Shown in pieces: positions 1 to 7,740 of a stretch of 64,000 bases of DNA. The DNA is from Streptomyces lanatus (GTDB taxonomy: Bacteria > Actinomycetota > Actinomycetes > Streptomycetales > Streptomycetaceae). Both the position numbers and the translations under genes were made by a program. Every line of letters starts with the position of its first letter. The first letter of the stretch is position 1. The stretch is from positions 1 to 64,000 of the forward strand of contig NZ_BNBM01000030.1 in assembly GCF_014655715.1 (NCBI RefSeq). The letters run 5' to 3'. The notes under the pieces are model-generated. The model saw nothing but the letters and a program-made list of their open reading frames with translations, was not told the DNA's origin and ran no database searches.

Positions 1-2
1 AG

Positions 3-1007
3 GTCGCCGAGCTGTACTCGTCCTCGAAGGCGATCCTGAAGGAGGCCGGGTACGTCGGCGCCGGCACGGTGGAGTTCCTGGTCGGCCTGGACGGCACGAT
101 CTCCTTCCTGGAGGTCAACACCCGTCTGCAGGTGGAGCACCCGGTCACCGAGGAGATCGCCGGCATCGACCTGGTGCGGGAGATGTTCCGCATCGCCGAC
201 GGTGAGGAACTCGGCTACGGCGACCCGGTCCTGCGCGGGCATTCCTTCGAGTTCCGCATCAACGGCGAGGACCCCGGCCGAGGCTTCCTCCCCGCCCCCG
301 GCACCGTCACGACCTTCGCCCCGCCGTCCGGGCCCGGTGTCCGCCTGGACGCCGGTGTCGAGTCCGGCAGCGTGATCGGCCCGGCCTGGGACTCCCTGCT
401 CGCCAAGCTCATCGTCACCGGCGCGACCCGCGAACAGGCCCTCCAGCGCGCCGCCCGCGCCCTGGCCGAGTTCCAGGTCGAGGGCATGGCCACCGCCATC
501 CCCTTCCACCGCGCCGTCGTCACCGACCCGGCGTTCACCGGCGAACCGTTCACCGTCCACACCCGGTGGATCGAGACCGAGTTCGCCAACACCATCAAGC
601 CCTTCGCCGCTCCCGCCGACAACGACGCCGACGAGGAGACCGGCCGGGAGAGCGTCGTCGTGGAGGTCGGCGGCAAGCGCCTTGAGGTCTCCCTCCCGTC
701 CTCCCTCGGCATGACCCTGGCCCGCACCGGCCTCGCCGCAGGGGCCAAGCCCAAGCGCCGGGCCGCCAAGAAGTCCGGCCCCGCCGCCTCCGGCGACACC
801 CTCGCCTCCCCCATGCAGGGCACCATCGTCAAGGTCGCCGTCGAGGAAGGCCAGGAGGTCGAGGAAGGCGACCTCATCGTCGTACTCGAAGCCATGAAGA
901 TGGAACAGCCCCTCAACGCCCACAAATCCGGCACCATCAAGGGGCTCTCCGCCGAAATCGGTGCTTCCCTCACCTCCGGCGCCGGAATCTGCGAAATTAT
1001 GGGCTGA
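3..1007 (+). CDS. Acyl-CoA carboxylase alpha subunit (biotin carboxylase + BCCP), 3' part
   Basis: The 5' end lies outside the window; the frame is open from base 3. This is the C-terminal half of an AccA2/JadJ-type alpha subunit, which carboxylates its own biotin with ATP and bicarbonate. The biotin carboxylase motif EVNTRLQVEHPVTEE is near the start, a biotin carboxylase C-terminal domain follows, then an Ala/Lys-rich linker (AKPKRRAAKKSG) and a biotinyl domain with EAMKMEQ, whose Lys codon is 897-899. A strong terminator follows, so it is transcribed separately from the polyketide genes. Seen: domains. Known: in the jadomycin cluster a similar gene (jadJ) lies just upstream of the PKS genes. 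Inferred: it supplies the alpha subunit for the beta and epsilon subunits encoded further right, though it could also be the housekeeping copy. Confidence 0.93.
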   Translation, partial: VAELYSSSKAILKEAGYVGAGTVEFLVGLDGTISFLEVNTRLQVEHPVTEEIAGIDLVREMFRIADGEELGYGDPVLRGHSFEFRINGEDPGRGFLPAPGTVTTFAPPSGPGVRLDAGVESGSVIGPAWDSLLAKLIVTGATREQALQRAARALAEFQVEGMATAIPFHRAVVTDPAFTGEPFTVHTRWIETEFANTIKPFAAPADNDADEETGRESVVVEVGGKRLEVSLPSSLGMTLARTGLAAGAKPKRRAAKKSGPAASGDTLASPMQGTIVKVAVEEGQEVEEGDLIVVLEAMKMEQPLNAHKSGTIKGLSAEIGASLTSGAGICEIMG

Positions 1008-1040
1008 GTCACCATGTAATTCCGTGCGCACATTTCAGGG

Positions 1041-1070
1041 ATCCCCCGGCAGTCTGCCGGGGGATTTTTC
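1041..1070 (+). terminator. Rho-independent terminator after the carboxylase alpha gene
   Basis: A perfect 11-bp stem (ATCCCCCGGCA / TGCCGGGGGAT, loop GTC) is followed by TTTTC. It separates the alpha subunit gene from the PKS operon. The roughly 195 bases between it and the next gene must hold the PKS promoter; I see no clear operator or SARP-type repeat there. Confidence 0.9.
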
Positions 1071-1265
1071 TTTGTGGTGCTGAGCTGCGGGTTTTCCTGG
1101 CTCTGACGCTCGCCTCACCTGCTTTTTTCAGGGATGTAGTTGCGCGCTGAGATCTCACCGAGACCTGAATGGATGCGCATTGAATCCCCCTTGGTGAACG
1201 AAGAGGATTAGTACTGCTTCGCCGATCCGTGCTGAGCGGCACCTGAGATATCCGAGGAGAGGTAA

Positions 1266-2738
1266 ATGGATGCTGCAGTGATTGTTGTCGGCGCGGGTCC
1301 CGCCGGGATGATGCTGGCCGGCGAACTGCGGCTCGGGGGAGTCGATGTCATCGTCCTGGAGCGGCTGACCGAGCGCACCGGGGAGTCGCGAGGGCTGGGA
1401 TTCACCGCGCGCACCATGGAGGTCTTCGACCAGCGGGGGATGCTTCCCCGGTTCGGGGAGATCGAGACCAGCAACCAGGGCCACTTCGGCGGTCTGCCCG
1501 TCGACTTCGGTGTGCTGGAAGGGGCTTGGCAGGCGGCCAAGACCGTGCCCCAGTCGGTCACCGAGCAGCACCTGGAGGAGTGGGCGAGCAGCCTGGGCGC
1601 CGACATCCGGCGCGGTCATGAGTTCCTGTCCCTGAAGGACGAGGGCGACGCCGTCGAGGTCGAGGTGCGGGGCCCCGAGGGTGTGCACCGGCTGCGGGCC
1701 GCCTACCTGGTGGGCTGTGACGGCGGGCGCAGCGCCGTACGCAAGGCCGCCGGTTTCGACTTCCCCGGCACCGCGGCGACGATGGAGATGTTCCTCGCCG
1801 ACCTCAAGGGCGTCGACATCCAGCCCCGCATGATCGGTGAGACCCTGCCCGGCGGCATGGTGATGGCGGGCCCGCTGCCCGGCGACGTCACCCGCATCAT
1901 CGTCTGCGAGCGCGGCACCCCGCCCCAGCGCCGGGAGGTCCCGCCGTCCTTCGAGGAGGTCGCGGACGCCTGGAAGCGGCTCACCGGCGACGACATCTCG
2001 CACGCCGAGCCGGTCTGGGTCAGCTCCTTCGGGGACGCGACCCGCCAGGTCACCGAGTACCGGCGCGGGCGGGTCATCCTGGCCGGCGACTCCGCGCACA
2101 TCCATCTCCCGGCCGGCGGCCAGGGCATGAACACCAGCATCCAGGACGCCGTCAACCTGGGCTGGAAGCTCGCCGCCGAGGTGCGGGGCTGGGCGCCCGC
2201 GGGGCTGCTGGACACGTATCACAGCGAGCGGCACGCCGTCGGCAAGCGACTGCTGATGAACACCCAGGCCCAGGGGCTGCTGTTCCTCAGCGGTCCCGAG
2301 GTGCAGCCGCTGCGCGATGTGCTGACCGAACTCATCGGCTACCGGAACGTCGCCCAGCATCTGGCCGCCATGGTGAGCGGCCTGGAGATCACCTACGACG
2401 TCGGCGGCGGCAGCCACCCGCTGCTCGGCAGGCGTATGCCGCAGCTGGAGCTGGCCGCCTCGGTGCGCGCGACCAGCAGCACCGAACTGCTGCACTCTGC
2501 CCGGGGGTTGCTGCTCGACCTGGAGGACAACCCGCGGCTGCGGGCCAGGGCCGCGGCCTGGGCCGACCGGGTGGACACCGTCACCGCCGAGCCCGGCGCG
2601 GTCACGGAGGCCGGCGGACTGCGGGGCACCTCGGCCGTGCTGGTCCGCCCCGACGGCCATGTCGCCTGGGCCGCGCCCGGCAGCCACCACGACCTGGGCA
2701 TGGCCCTGGAGCGCTGGTTCGGCGCGCCCCGCACATGA
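1266..2738 (+). CDS. FAD-dependent aromatic monooxygenase, PgaE type
   Basis: A 490-residue flavoprotein hydroxylase. It has the N-terminal FAD fold GAGPAG (residues 9-14), the DG motif in GCDGGRSA (residues 150-157) and the GD motif in LAGDSAHIHLPAGGQGMN (from residue 272), then a thioredoxin-like C-terminal domain. The start has a strong ribosome binding site (GAGGAGAGG). Family knowledge: PgaE/CabE/UrdE hydroxylate the angucyclinone at C-12 to give the quinone, using NADPH and oxygen. As the first gene of an E-F-A-B-C-D-L-M run it is assigned the E role. It is a paralogue of the oxygenase half of the fusion gene further on. Assignment of the exact carbon is inference from position and similarity. 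Confidence 0.9.
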   Translation: MDAAVIVVGAGPAGMMLAGELRLGGVDVIVLERLTERTGESRGLGFTARTMEVFDQRGMLPRFGEIETSNQGHFGGLPVDFGVLEGAWQAAKTVPQSVTEQHLEEWASSLGADIRRGHEFLSLKDEGDAVEVEVRGPEGVHRLRAAYLVGCDGGRSAVRKAAGFDFPGTAATMEMFLADLKGVDIQPRMIGETLPGGMVMAGPLPGDVTRIIVCERGTPPQRREVPPSFEEVADAWKRLTGDDISHAEPVWVSSFGDATRQVTEYRRGRVILAGDSAHIHLPAGGQGMNTSIQDAVNLGWKLAAEVRGWAPAGLLDTYHSERHAVGKRLLMNTQAQGLLFLSGPEVQPLRDVLTELIGYRNVAQHLAAMVSGLEITYDVGGGSHPLLGRRMPQLELAASVRATSSTELLHSARGLLLDLEDNPRLRARAAAWADRVDTVTAEPGAVTEAGGLRGTSAVLVRPDGHVAWAAPGSHHDLGMALERWFGAPRT

Positions 2739-2785
2739 GCACCGGCAGGCCCGGCCCCACCGTCGATCCACGGAAGAGAGAAGAC

Positions 2786-3130
2786 ATGCACAGCACCCTG
2801 ATCGTGGCCCGGATGGACATCGAGTCGAGTGCCGAGGTCGGCAGGCTCTTCGCGGAGTTCGACAGGACCGAGATGCCGCATCGCATGGGCACCCGGCGCC
2901 GTCAGCTGTTCGCCTACAAGGGCCTGTACTTCCACCTCCAGGACTTCGACGCCGACAACGGCGGAGAACTGATCGAGGACGCCAAGACCGACCCGAGGTT
3001 CGTGCAGATCAGCGACGACCTCAAGCCGTTCATCGAGGCGTACGACCCCGCGACCTGGCGGTCCCCGGCCGATGCCATGGCCACCCGCTTCTACGACTGG
3101 ACGGCCGACACGACGGGAGGCCACCGCTAG
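2786..3130 (+). CDS. Polyketide cyclase, TcmI/PgaF type
   Basis: A 114-residue small cyclase of the TcmI-like ferredoxin-fold family, close to the usual 105-115 residues. The sequence begins MHSTLIVARMDIESSAEVG and contains the family features GTRRRQLFAYKGLYFHL and PRFVQISDDLKPFI. An upstream in-frame ATG at 2735 sits at the end of the previous gene, but ATG 2786 has the ribosome binding site GAAGAGAGAAG at good spacing, so this start was chosen. In angucycline clusters the F cyclase closes the fourth, angular ring. The gene abuts the KS gene with overlapping stop and start. Confidence 0.9.
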   Translation: MHSTLIVARMDIESSAEVGRLFAEFDRTEMPHRMGTRRRQLFAYKGLYFHLQDFDADNGGELIEDAKTDPRFVQISDDLKPFIEAYDPATWRSPADAMATRFYDWTADTTGGHR

Positions 3131-4398
3131 TGGCACGCCGGGTAGTGATCACAGGAGTCGGAGTGCTGGCGCCGGGCGGTATCGGTGCCAAGAACTTCTG
3201 GAGTCTGCTGAGCGAGGGCCGCACAGCAACCAGGGGGATCACCTTCTTCGACCCTTCCGCATTCCGTTCCAGGGTCGCGGCGGAGGTCGACTTCGACCCG
3301 TATCTGCAAGGGCTGAGCCCGCAGGAGATCCGCCGTATGGACCGCGCGGCCCAGTTCGCCGTGGTCACCGCCCGTGAGGCGCTCGCGGACAGCGGTCTCG
3401 ACCTCGGCGGGTTCGACCCGCACCGCACCGGGGTCACCATCGGCAGCGCGGTCGGCGCGACCACCGGGCTCGACGACGAGTACCGGGTGGTCAGCGACGA
3501 CGGCCGGCTGGACCTCGTCGACCACACCTATGCCCCGCAGCACCTGTACAACTACTTCGTCCCGAGCTCGTTCTCGGCCGAAGTGGCCTGGGCCGTGGGC
3601 GCCGAGGGCCCGGCCGCCGTGGTCTCCACCGGCTGCACCTCCGGCATCGACTCGGTCGGCCACGCCGTGGACCTGATCCGCGAGGGCACCGCCGACATCA
3701 TGATCACCGGCGCGACGGACGCGCCGATCTCGCCGATCACCATGGCCTGCTTCGACGCGATCAAGGCGACCACCCCGCGCAATGACGACCCCGAGCACGC
3801 CTCGCGGCCCTTCGACGGCACCCGCAACGGCTTTGTGCTCGGCGAGGGTTCCGCCGCGTTCGTCCTGGAGGAGCTGGACAGCGCCCGCAGGCGCGGGGCG
3901 CACATCTACGCCGAGATAGCCGGGTACGCCTCCCGCTGCAACGCCTTCCACATGACGGGGCTGCGTCCCGACGGCCGGGAGATGGCCGAGGCCATCACGG
4001 TGGCGCTGGGCGAGGCGCGGATGAACCCCGAGGCCGTCGACTACATCAACGCGCACGGCTCGGGCACCAAGCAGAACGACCGGCACGAGACGGCCGCGTT
4101 CAAGCTGAGCCTCGGCGACCACGCCTATCGCAGGCCGGTGAGCTCCATCAAGTCGATGGTGGGCCACTCGCTGGGTGCCATCGGCTCCATCGAGATCGCC
4201 GCCTCCGTGCTGGCGATGGAGAACCACGTGGTGCCGCCCACCGCCAATCTGCACACCCCCGACCCCGAATGCGACCTCGACTACGTGCCGCTCACCGCGC
4301 GGGAGCACCGGACCGACACGGTGCTCACGGTCGGCAGCGGATTCGGCGGGTTCCAGAGCGCGATGGTGCTGGCCCGTCCCGACAGGAGCGTGTCATGA
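3130..4398 (+). CDS. Ketosynthase alpha (KS-alpha) of type II PKS
   Basis: A 422-residue ketosynthase that catalyses decarboxylative condensation of malonyl-ACP units in the cytosolic minimal PKS. The catalytic triad is complete: Cys169 (STGCTSG), His309 (NAHGSGT) and His346 (MVGHSLG), the same numbering as the actinorhodin KS. The start is a GTG that overlaps the TAG of the cyclase gene by one base, giving VARRVVITGVG; longer upstream in-frame extensions run across other genes and are rejected. Its 3' end overlaps the chain-length factor by ATGA, indicating 1:1 coupled synthesis of the heterodimer. Confidence 0.97.
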   Translation: MARRVVITGVGVLAPGGIGAKNFWSLLSEGRTATRGITFFDPSAFRSRVAAEVDFDPYLQGLSPQEIRRMDRAAQFAVVTAREALADSGLDLGGFDPHRTGVTIGSAVGATTGLDDEYRVVSDDGRLDLVDHTYAPQHLYNYFVPSSFSAEVAWAVGAEGPAAVVSTGCTSGIDSVGHAVDLIREGTADIMITGATDAPISPITMACFDAIKATTPRNDDPEHASRPFDGTRNGFVLGEGSAAFVLEELDSARRRGAHIYAEIAGYASRCNAFHMTGLRPDGREMAEAITVALGEARMNPEAVDYINAHGSGTKQNDRHETAAFKLSLGDHAYRRPVSSIKSMVGHSLGAIGSIEIAASVLAMENHVVPPTANLHTPDPECDLDYVPLTAREHRTDTVLTVGSGFGGFQSAMVLARPDRSVS

Positions 4399-5618
4399 GC
4401 ACCAGCACCAGGACCGTGATCACCGGCATCGGCGTGGCCACCCCCAGCGGGCTCGGCATCGACGACTTCTGGGCCGCGACCCGCGTCGGCAAGAACGCCA
4501 TCGGCCGCGTCACCCACTTCGACCCGACGTCGTACCCGTCCCGACTGGCCGGTGAGATACGGCACTTCGCCGCCGAGGAACTGCTGCCCAGCAGGCTGAT
4601 CCCGCAGACCGACCGGATGACCCGGCTCGCGCTGGTCGCCGCGGACTGGGCGTTCGCGGACGCGGGCATCAAGCCCGGCGACATCCCCGAGTTCGACATG
4701 GGCGTCGTCACCGCCTCGACCTCCGGCGGCTTCGAGTTCGGCCAGAACGAGCTGAAGAAACTGTGGAGCCAGGGCAGCCAGTACGTCAGCGCGTACCAGT
4801 CCTTCGCCTGGTTCTACGCCGTCAACAGCGGCCAGATCTCCATCCGCAACGGCATGCGCGGCCCCAGCGGTGTCGTCGTCAGCGACCACGCCGGCGGTCT
4901 CGACGCGATCGCCCAGGCCCGGCGGCAGATCCGCAAGGGCAGCAAGGTGATCTTCTCCGGCGGCTTCGACGCGTCGATCTGCACCTGGGGCTGGGTCGCG
5001 CAGATCGCCGGCGGCCGCATGTCCACCAGCGACGATCCCGACCGGGCCTTCCTGCCGTTCGACGCGGACGCCGACGGCTATGTGCCCGGTGAGGGCGGTG
5101 CCCTGCTCGTCCTGGAGGACGAACTGACGGCCCGTGAGCGCGGCGCGCGGACGGTCTACGGCGAGATCGCCGGCTACGGCTCGACCTTCGACCCGAAGCC
5201 CGGCAGCGGCCGTGAGCCCGGTCTGCGCCGCGCCATCGAGGTGGCGCTCGCGGACGCCGGCGTCGAGACCGGGGAGGTCGACGTGGTGTTCGCGGACGCC
5301 GCCGGCACCCCGCGACTGGACCGCGAGGAGGCCGACGCGATCAACGCCGTCTTCGGGCGGCACGGCGTCCCGGTCACCGCGCCCAAGACGATGACCGGCC
5401 GGCTCTACTCCGGTGCCGCCCCGGTGGACGTGGTCTCCGCCGTACTGGCCATCCGCGAGGGCCTGATCCCGCCCACCGTGAACGTCGAGCCGTCCCCCGA
5501 GTACGGCATCGACCTGGTGACCGCCCAGCCGCGCAGCGCCTCGGTGCGCACCGCGCTGGTCCTCGCCCGTGGCCACGGCGGCTACAACTCCGCCGTGGTG
5601 GTCCGGGCCGTGGACTGA
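4395..5618 (+). CDS. Chain length factor (KS-beta) of type II PKS
   Basis: A 407-residue partner of KS-alpha that sets chain length (decaketide in angucycline systems) and helps prime the chain. It has the KS fold but no active-site Cys: the aligned position reads VVSDHAGGLDA, with His165 where most chain length factors have Gln (usual pattern EQAGGLDA). The start ATG lies within the last codons of KS-alpha (ATGA overlap). A 44-base gap with AAAGGA leads to the ACP gene. The His substitution is seen directly; its effect on priming is not known to me. Confidence 0.95.
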   Translation: MSTSTRTVITGIGVATPSGLGIDDFWAATRVGKNAIGRVTHFDPTSYPSRLAGEIRHFAAEELLPSRLIPQTDRMTRLALVAADWAFADAGIKPGDIPEFDMGVVTASTSGGFEFGQNELKKLWSQGSQYVSAYQSFAWFYAVNSGQISIRNGMRGPSGVVVSDHAGGLDAIAQARRQIRKGSKVIFSGGFDASICTWGWVAQIAGGRMSTSDDPDRAFLPFDADADGYVPGEGGALLVLEDELTARERGARTVYGEIAGYGSTFDPKPGSGREPGLRRAIEVALADAGVETGEVDVVFADAAGTPRLDREEADAINAVFGRHGVPVTAPKTMTGRLYSGAAPVDVVSAVLAIREGLIPPTVNVEPSPEYGIDLVTAQPRSASVRTALVLARGHGGYNSAVVVRAVD

Positions 5619-5662
5619 CCCCGGCTCACCGACACAACCGACCCACCGACGAAAGGACCCCC

Positions 5663-5938
5663 ATGTCCGAGCGGAAATTCACCTTCGACGCCCTCAAGCG
5701 CATCCTGCGCGAGGGCGCGGGCGCCGACGAGGGCGTCGACCTCGACGGCGACATCCTCGACGCCGACTTCGAGGAGCTGGGCTACGAGTCGCTGGCGCTG
5801 CTGGAGACCGGCGGCCGGATCGAGCGCGAGTACGGCATCTCCCTCGACGACGACATCTTCACCGACCACCGCACCCCGCGCGCCCTCGTGGCCGCCGTCA
5901 ACGAGCTGCTCAAGGACAACACCGTCAGCGCCGCCTGA
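5663..5938 (+). CDS. Acyl carrier protein of type II PKS
   Basis: A 91-residue acidic ACP with the phosphopantetheine attachment site LGYESLALLE at Ser43; Glu-Ser-Leu replaces the commoner Asp-Ser-Leu, a frequent variant in aromatic ACPs. It carries the growing poly-beta-keto chain for the KS/CLF pair. The ribosome binding site AAAGGA is well placed. Activation needs a phosphopantetheinyl transferase, and one is encoded in the same cluster. Confidence 0.96.
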   Translation: MSERKFTFDALKRILREGAGADEGVDLDGDILDADFEELGYESLALLETGGRIEREYGISLDDDIFTDHRTPRALVAAVNELLKDNTVSAA

Positions 5939-5974
5939 CCCCCGCGCCGTCACCGCTCAGCACTGGAGAGAGAC

Positions 5975-6760
5975 ATGTCGCAGCAGGACAAGCCGGTCGC
6001 CCTCGTCACCGGAGCGACCAGCGGAATCGGGCTCGCCGTCGCCCGCCTCCTGGCCTCCGGCGGCCACCGGGTGTTCATCGGCGCCCGCAACGCCGAGAAC
6101 CTCGCCGCCACCGTCAAGCAACTGCAGGACGACGGCCTGGAGGCCGACGGAACCACCCTGGACGTGCGGTCGGTCGAGGACTGCCGGGCGTTCGTGCGGG
6201 CCGCCGTGGAGCGCTTCGGCACCGTGGACGTGCTGGTCAACAACGCGGGGCGCAGCGGGGGCGGGGTCACCGCCGACATCGCCGACGAGCTGTGGGAAGA
6301 CGTCATCGACACCAACCTCAACAGCGTCTTCCGGATGACCCGAGAGGTGCTGGAGACCGGCGGGATGCGGCACAAGGACCGCGGCCGGATCATCAACATC
6401 GCCTCCACCGCGGGCAAGCAGGGCGTCGTCCTCGGGGCGCCGTACTCCGCGTCCAAGCACGGCGTCGTCGGCTTCACCAAGGCCCTCGGCAATGAGCTGG
6501 CCCCCACCGGCATCACCGTCAACGCCGTCTGCCCCGGCTATGTGGAGACCCCGATGGCGCAGCGCGTCCGGCAGGGCTACGCGGCCGCGTACGACACCAG
6601 CGAGGACGCGATCCTGGAGAAGTTCCAGGCGAAGATCCCGCTCGGCCGCTACTCCACCCCCGAAGAGGTGGCCGGACTCGTCGGCTATCTGACGTCCGAC
6701 AGCGCCGCCTCGATCACCTCCCAGGCCCTCAACGTCTGCGGTGGCCTCGGCAACTTCTGA
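5975..6760 (+). CDS. C-9 polyketide ketoreductase, ActIII/PgaD type
   Basis: A 261-residue NADPH-dependent short-chain reductase, the same length as the actinorhodin KR and collinear with it. It has TGATSGIG (cofactor), NNAG, and the tetrad Asn114, Ser144, Tyr157, Lys161, and ends in the typical NVCGGLGNF. It reduces the C-9 ketone after first-ring cyclization. The stereocontrol loop PGG (94-96 in ActKR) reads SGG here. The ribosome binding site is GGAGAGAG. Sits between ACP and aromatase, as in angucycline clusters. Confidence 0.96.
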   Translation: MSQQDKPVALVTGATSGIGLAVARLLASGGHRVFIGARNAENLAATVKQLQDDGLEADGTTLDVRSVEDCRAFVRAAVERFGTVDVLVNNAGRSGGGVTADIADELWEDVIDTNLNSVFRMTREVLETGGMRHKDRGRIINIASTAGKQGVVLGAPYSASKHGVVGFTKALGNELAPTGITVNAVCPGYVETPMAQRVRQGYAAAYDTSEDAILEKFQAKIPLGRYSTPEEVAGLVGYLTSDSAASITSQALNVCGGLGNF

Positions 6761-6793
6761 AACCGCCCGACCCCGAACCCGAGGAGTATGAGC

Positions 6794-7738
6794 ATGCCGA
6801 AGCCCGGCCCGCGCGAGGTGGAGCACGAGATCACGGTCTCGGCGCCGGCCACCGCCGTCTACCGGCTGATCGCCGAGGTGGAGAACTGGCCGCGGATCTT
6901 CCCGCCGACCATCCACGTCGACCATGTCGAGAAGGGCGACCGCACCGAACGTATCCGGATCTGGGCCACCGCCAACGGCGAGGCGAAGAACTGGACCTCA
7001 CGCCGCACCCTCGACCCCGAGGAGCTGCGGATCGGCTTCCGCCAGGAGGTCTCCGCGCCGCCGGTCGCCGAGATGGGCGGCACCTGGGTGATCGAGCCGG
7101 TCTCCGACACCGTCTCCCGGATACGGCTGCTGCACGACTACCGGGCCGTGGACGACGACCCGGCCGGGCTGGCGTGGATCGACGAGGCCGTCGACCGCAA
7201 CTCCCGCAGCGAGCTCGCCGCACTCAAGGAGAACGTCGAACGCGCCGTCGCCAGCGAGGAGTTGACGTTCTCCTTCGAGGACACGGTGCAGATCGCCGGC
7301 TCCGCCAAGGATGTCTACGACTTCGTCAACGACGCCCATCTGTGGGCCGAGCGCCTCCCGCACGTGGCCAGCGTCCGGCTCGACGAGGACACCCCCGGCC
7401 TGCAGACGCTGGAGATGGACACCCGGGCCAAGGACGGCTCCACGCACACCACCAAGTCCTACCGGGTGACCTTCCCGCACCGGAAGATCGCCTACAAGCA
7501 GGTCACCCTGCCGGCGCTGATGACCCTGCACACCGGTTACTGGACGTTCGCCGAGAACGACGCCGGGGTGGCGGCGTCCTCGCAGCACACCGTCACCATC
7601 AACACCGAGAACATCACCCGCGTACTCGGCGCCGACGCCACCGTCGCCGACGCCCGCGAGTACGTCCAGGCCGCCCTGAGCACCAACAGCCGGGCCACCC
7701 TCGGGCACGCCCGGGACTACGCGGAAGCCAGGGCCTGA
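6794..7738 (+). CDS. Didomain aromatase/cyclase (PgaL type)
   Basis: A 314-residue protein with two START/polyketide-cyclase domains, roughly residues 5-150 (HEITVSAPATAVYRLIAEVENWPRIFP) and 160-300 (FEDTVQIAGSAKDVYDFVNDAHLWAERLP). It aromatizes and dehydrates the first ring of a C-9-reduced polyketide. ATG 6788 also lies in frame but GAGGAG ends one base before it, while ATG 6794 has normal spacing, so the latter was chosen. Two bases separate it from the next gene. Confidence 0.94.
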   Translation: MPKPGPREVEHEITVSAPATAVYRLIAEVENWPRIFPPTIHVDHVEKGDRTERIRIWATANGEAKNWTSRRTLDPEELRIGFRQEVSAPPVAEMGGTWVIEPVSDTVSRIRLLHDYRAVDDDPAGLAWIDEAVDRNSRSELAALKENVERAVASEELTFSFEDTVQIAGSAKDVYDFVNDAHLWAERLPHVASVRLDEDTPGLQTLEMDTRAKDGSTHTTKSYRVTFPHRKIAYKQVTLPALMTLHTGYWTFAENDAGVAASSQHTVTINTENITRVLGADATVADAREYVQAALSTNSRATLGHARDYAEARA

Positions 7739-7740
7739 CC

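Noticed and set aside
1160..1195. Possible SARP direct repeats (tgaat motifs) before the first PKS gene
   Set aside because: Only two loose copies and the wrong spacing for SARP heptamers.
1155..2771. 538-codon frame on the minus strand opposite the first oxygenase
   Set aside because: It mirrors the GC-rich codon positions of the recognised oxygenase on the plus strand; low-complexity Gly/Ala/Gln content and no family motif.
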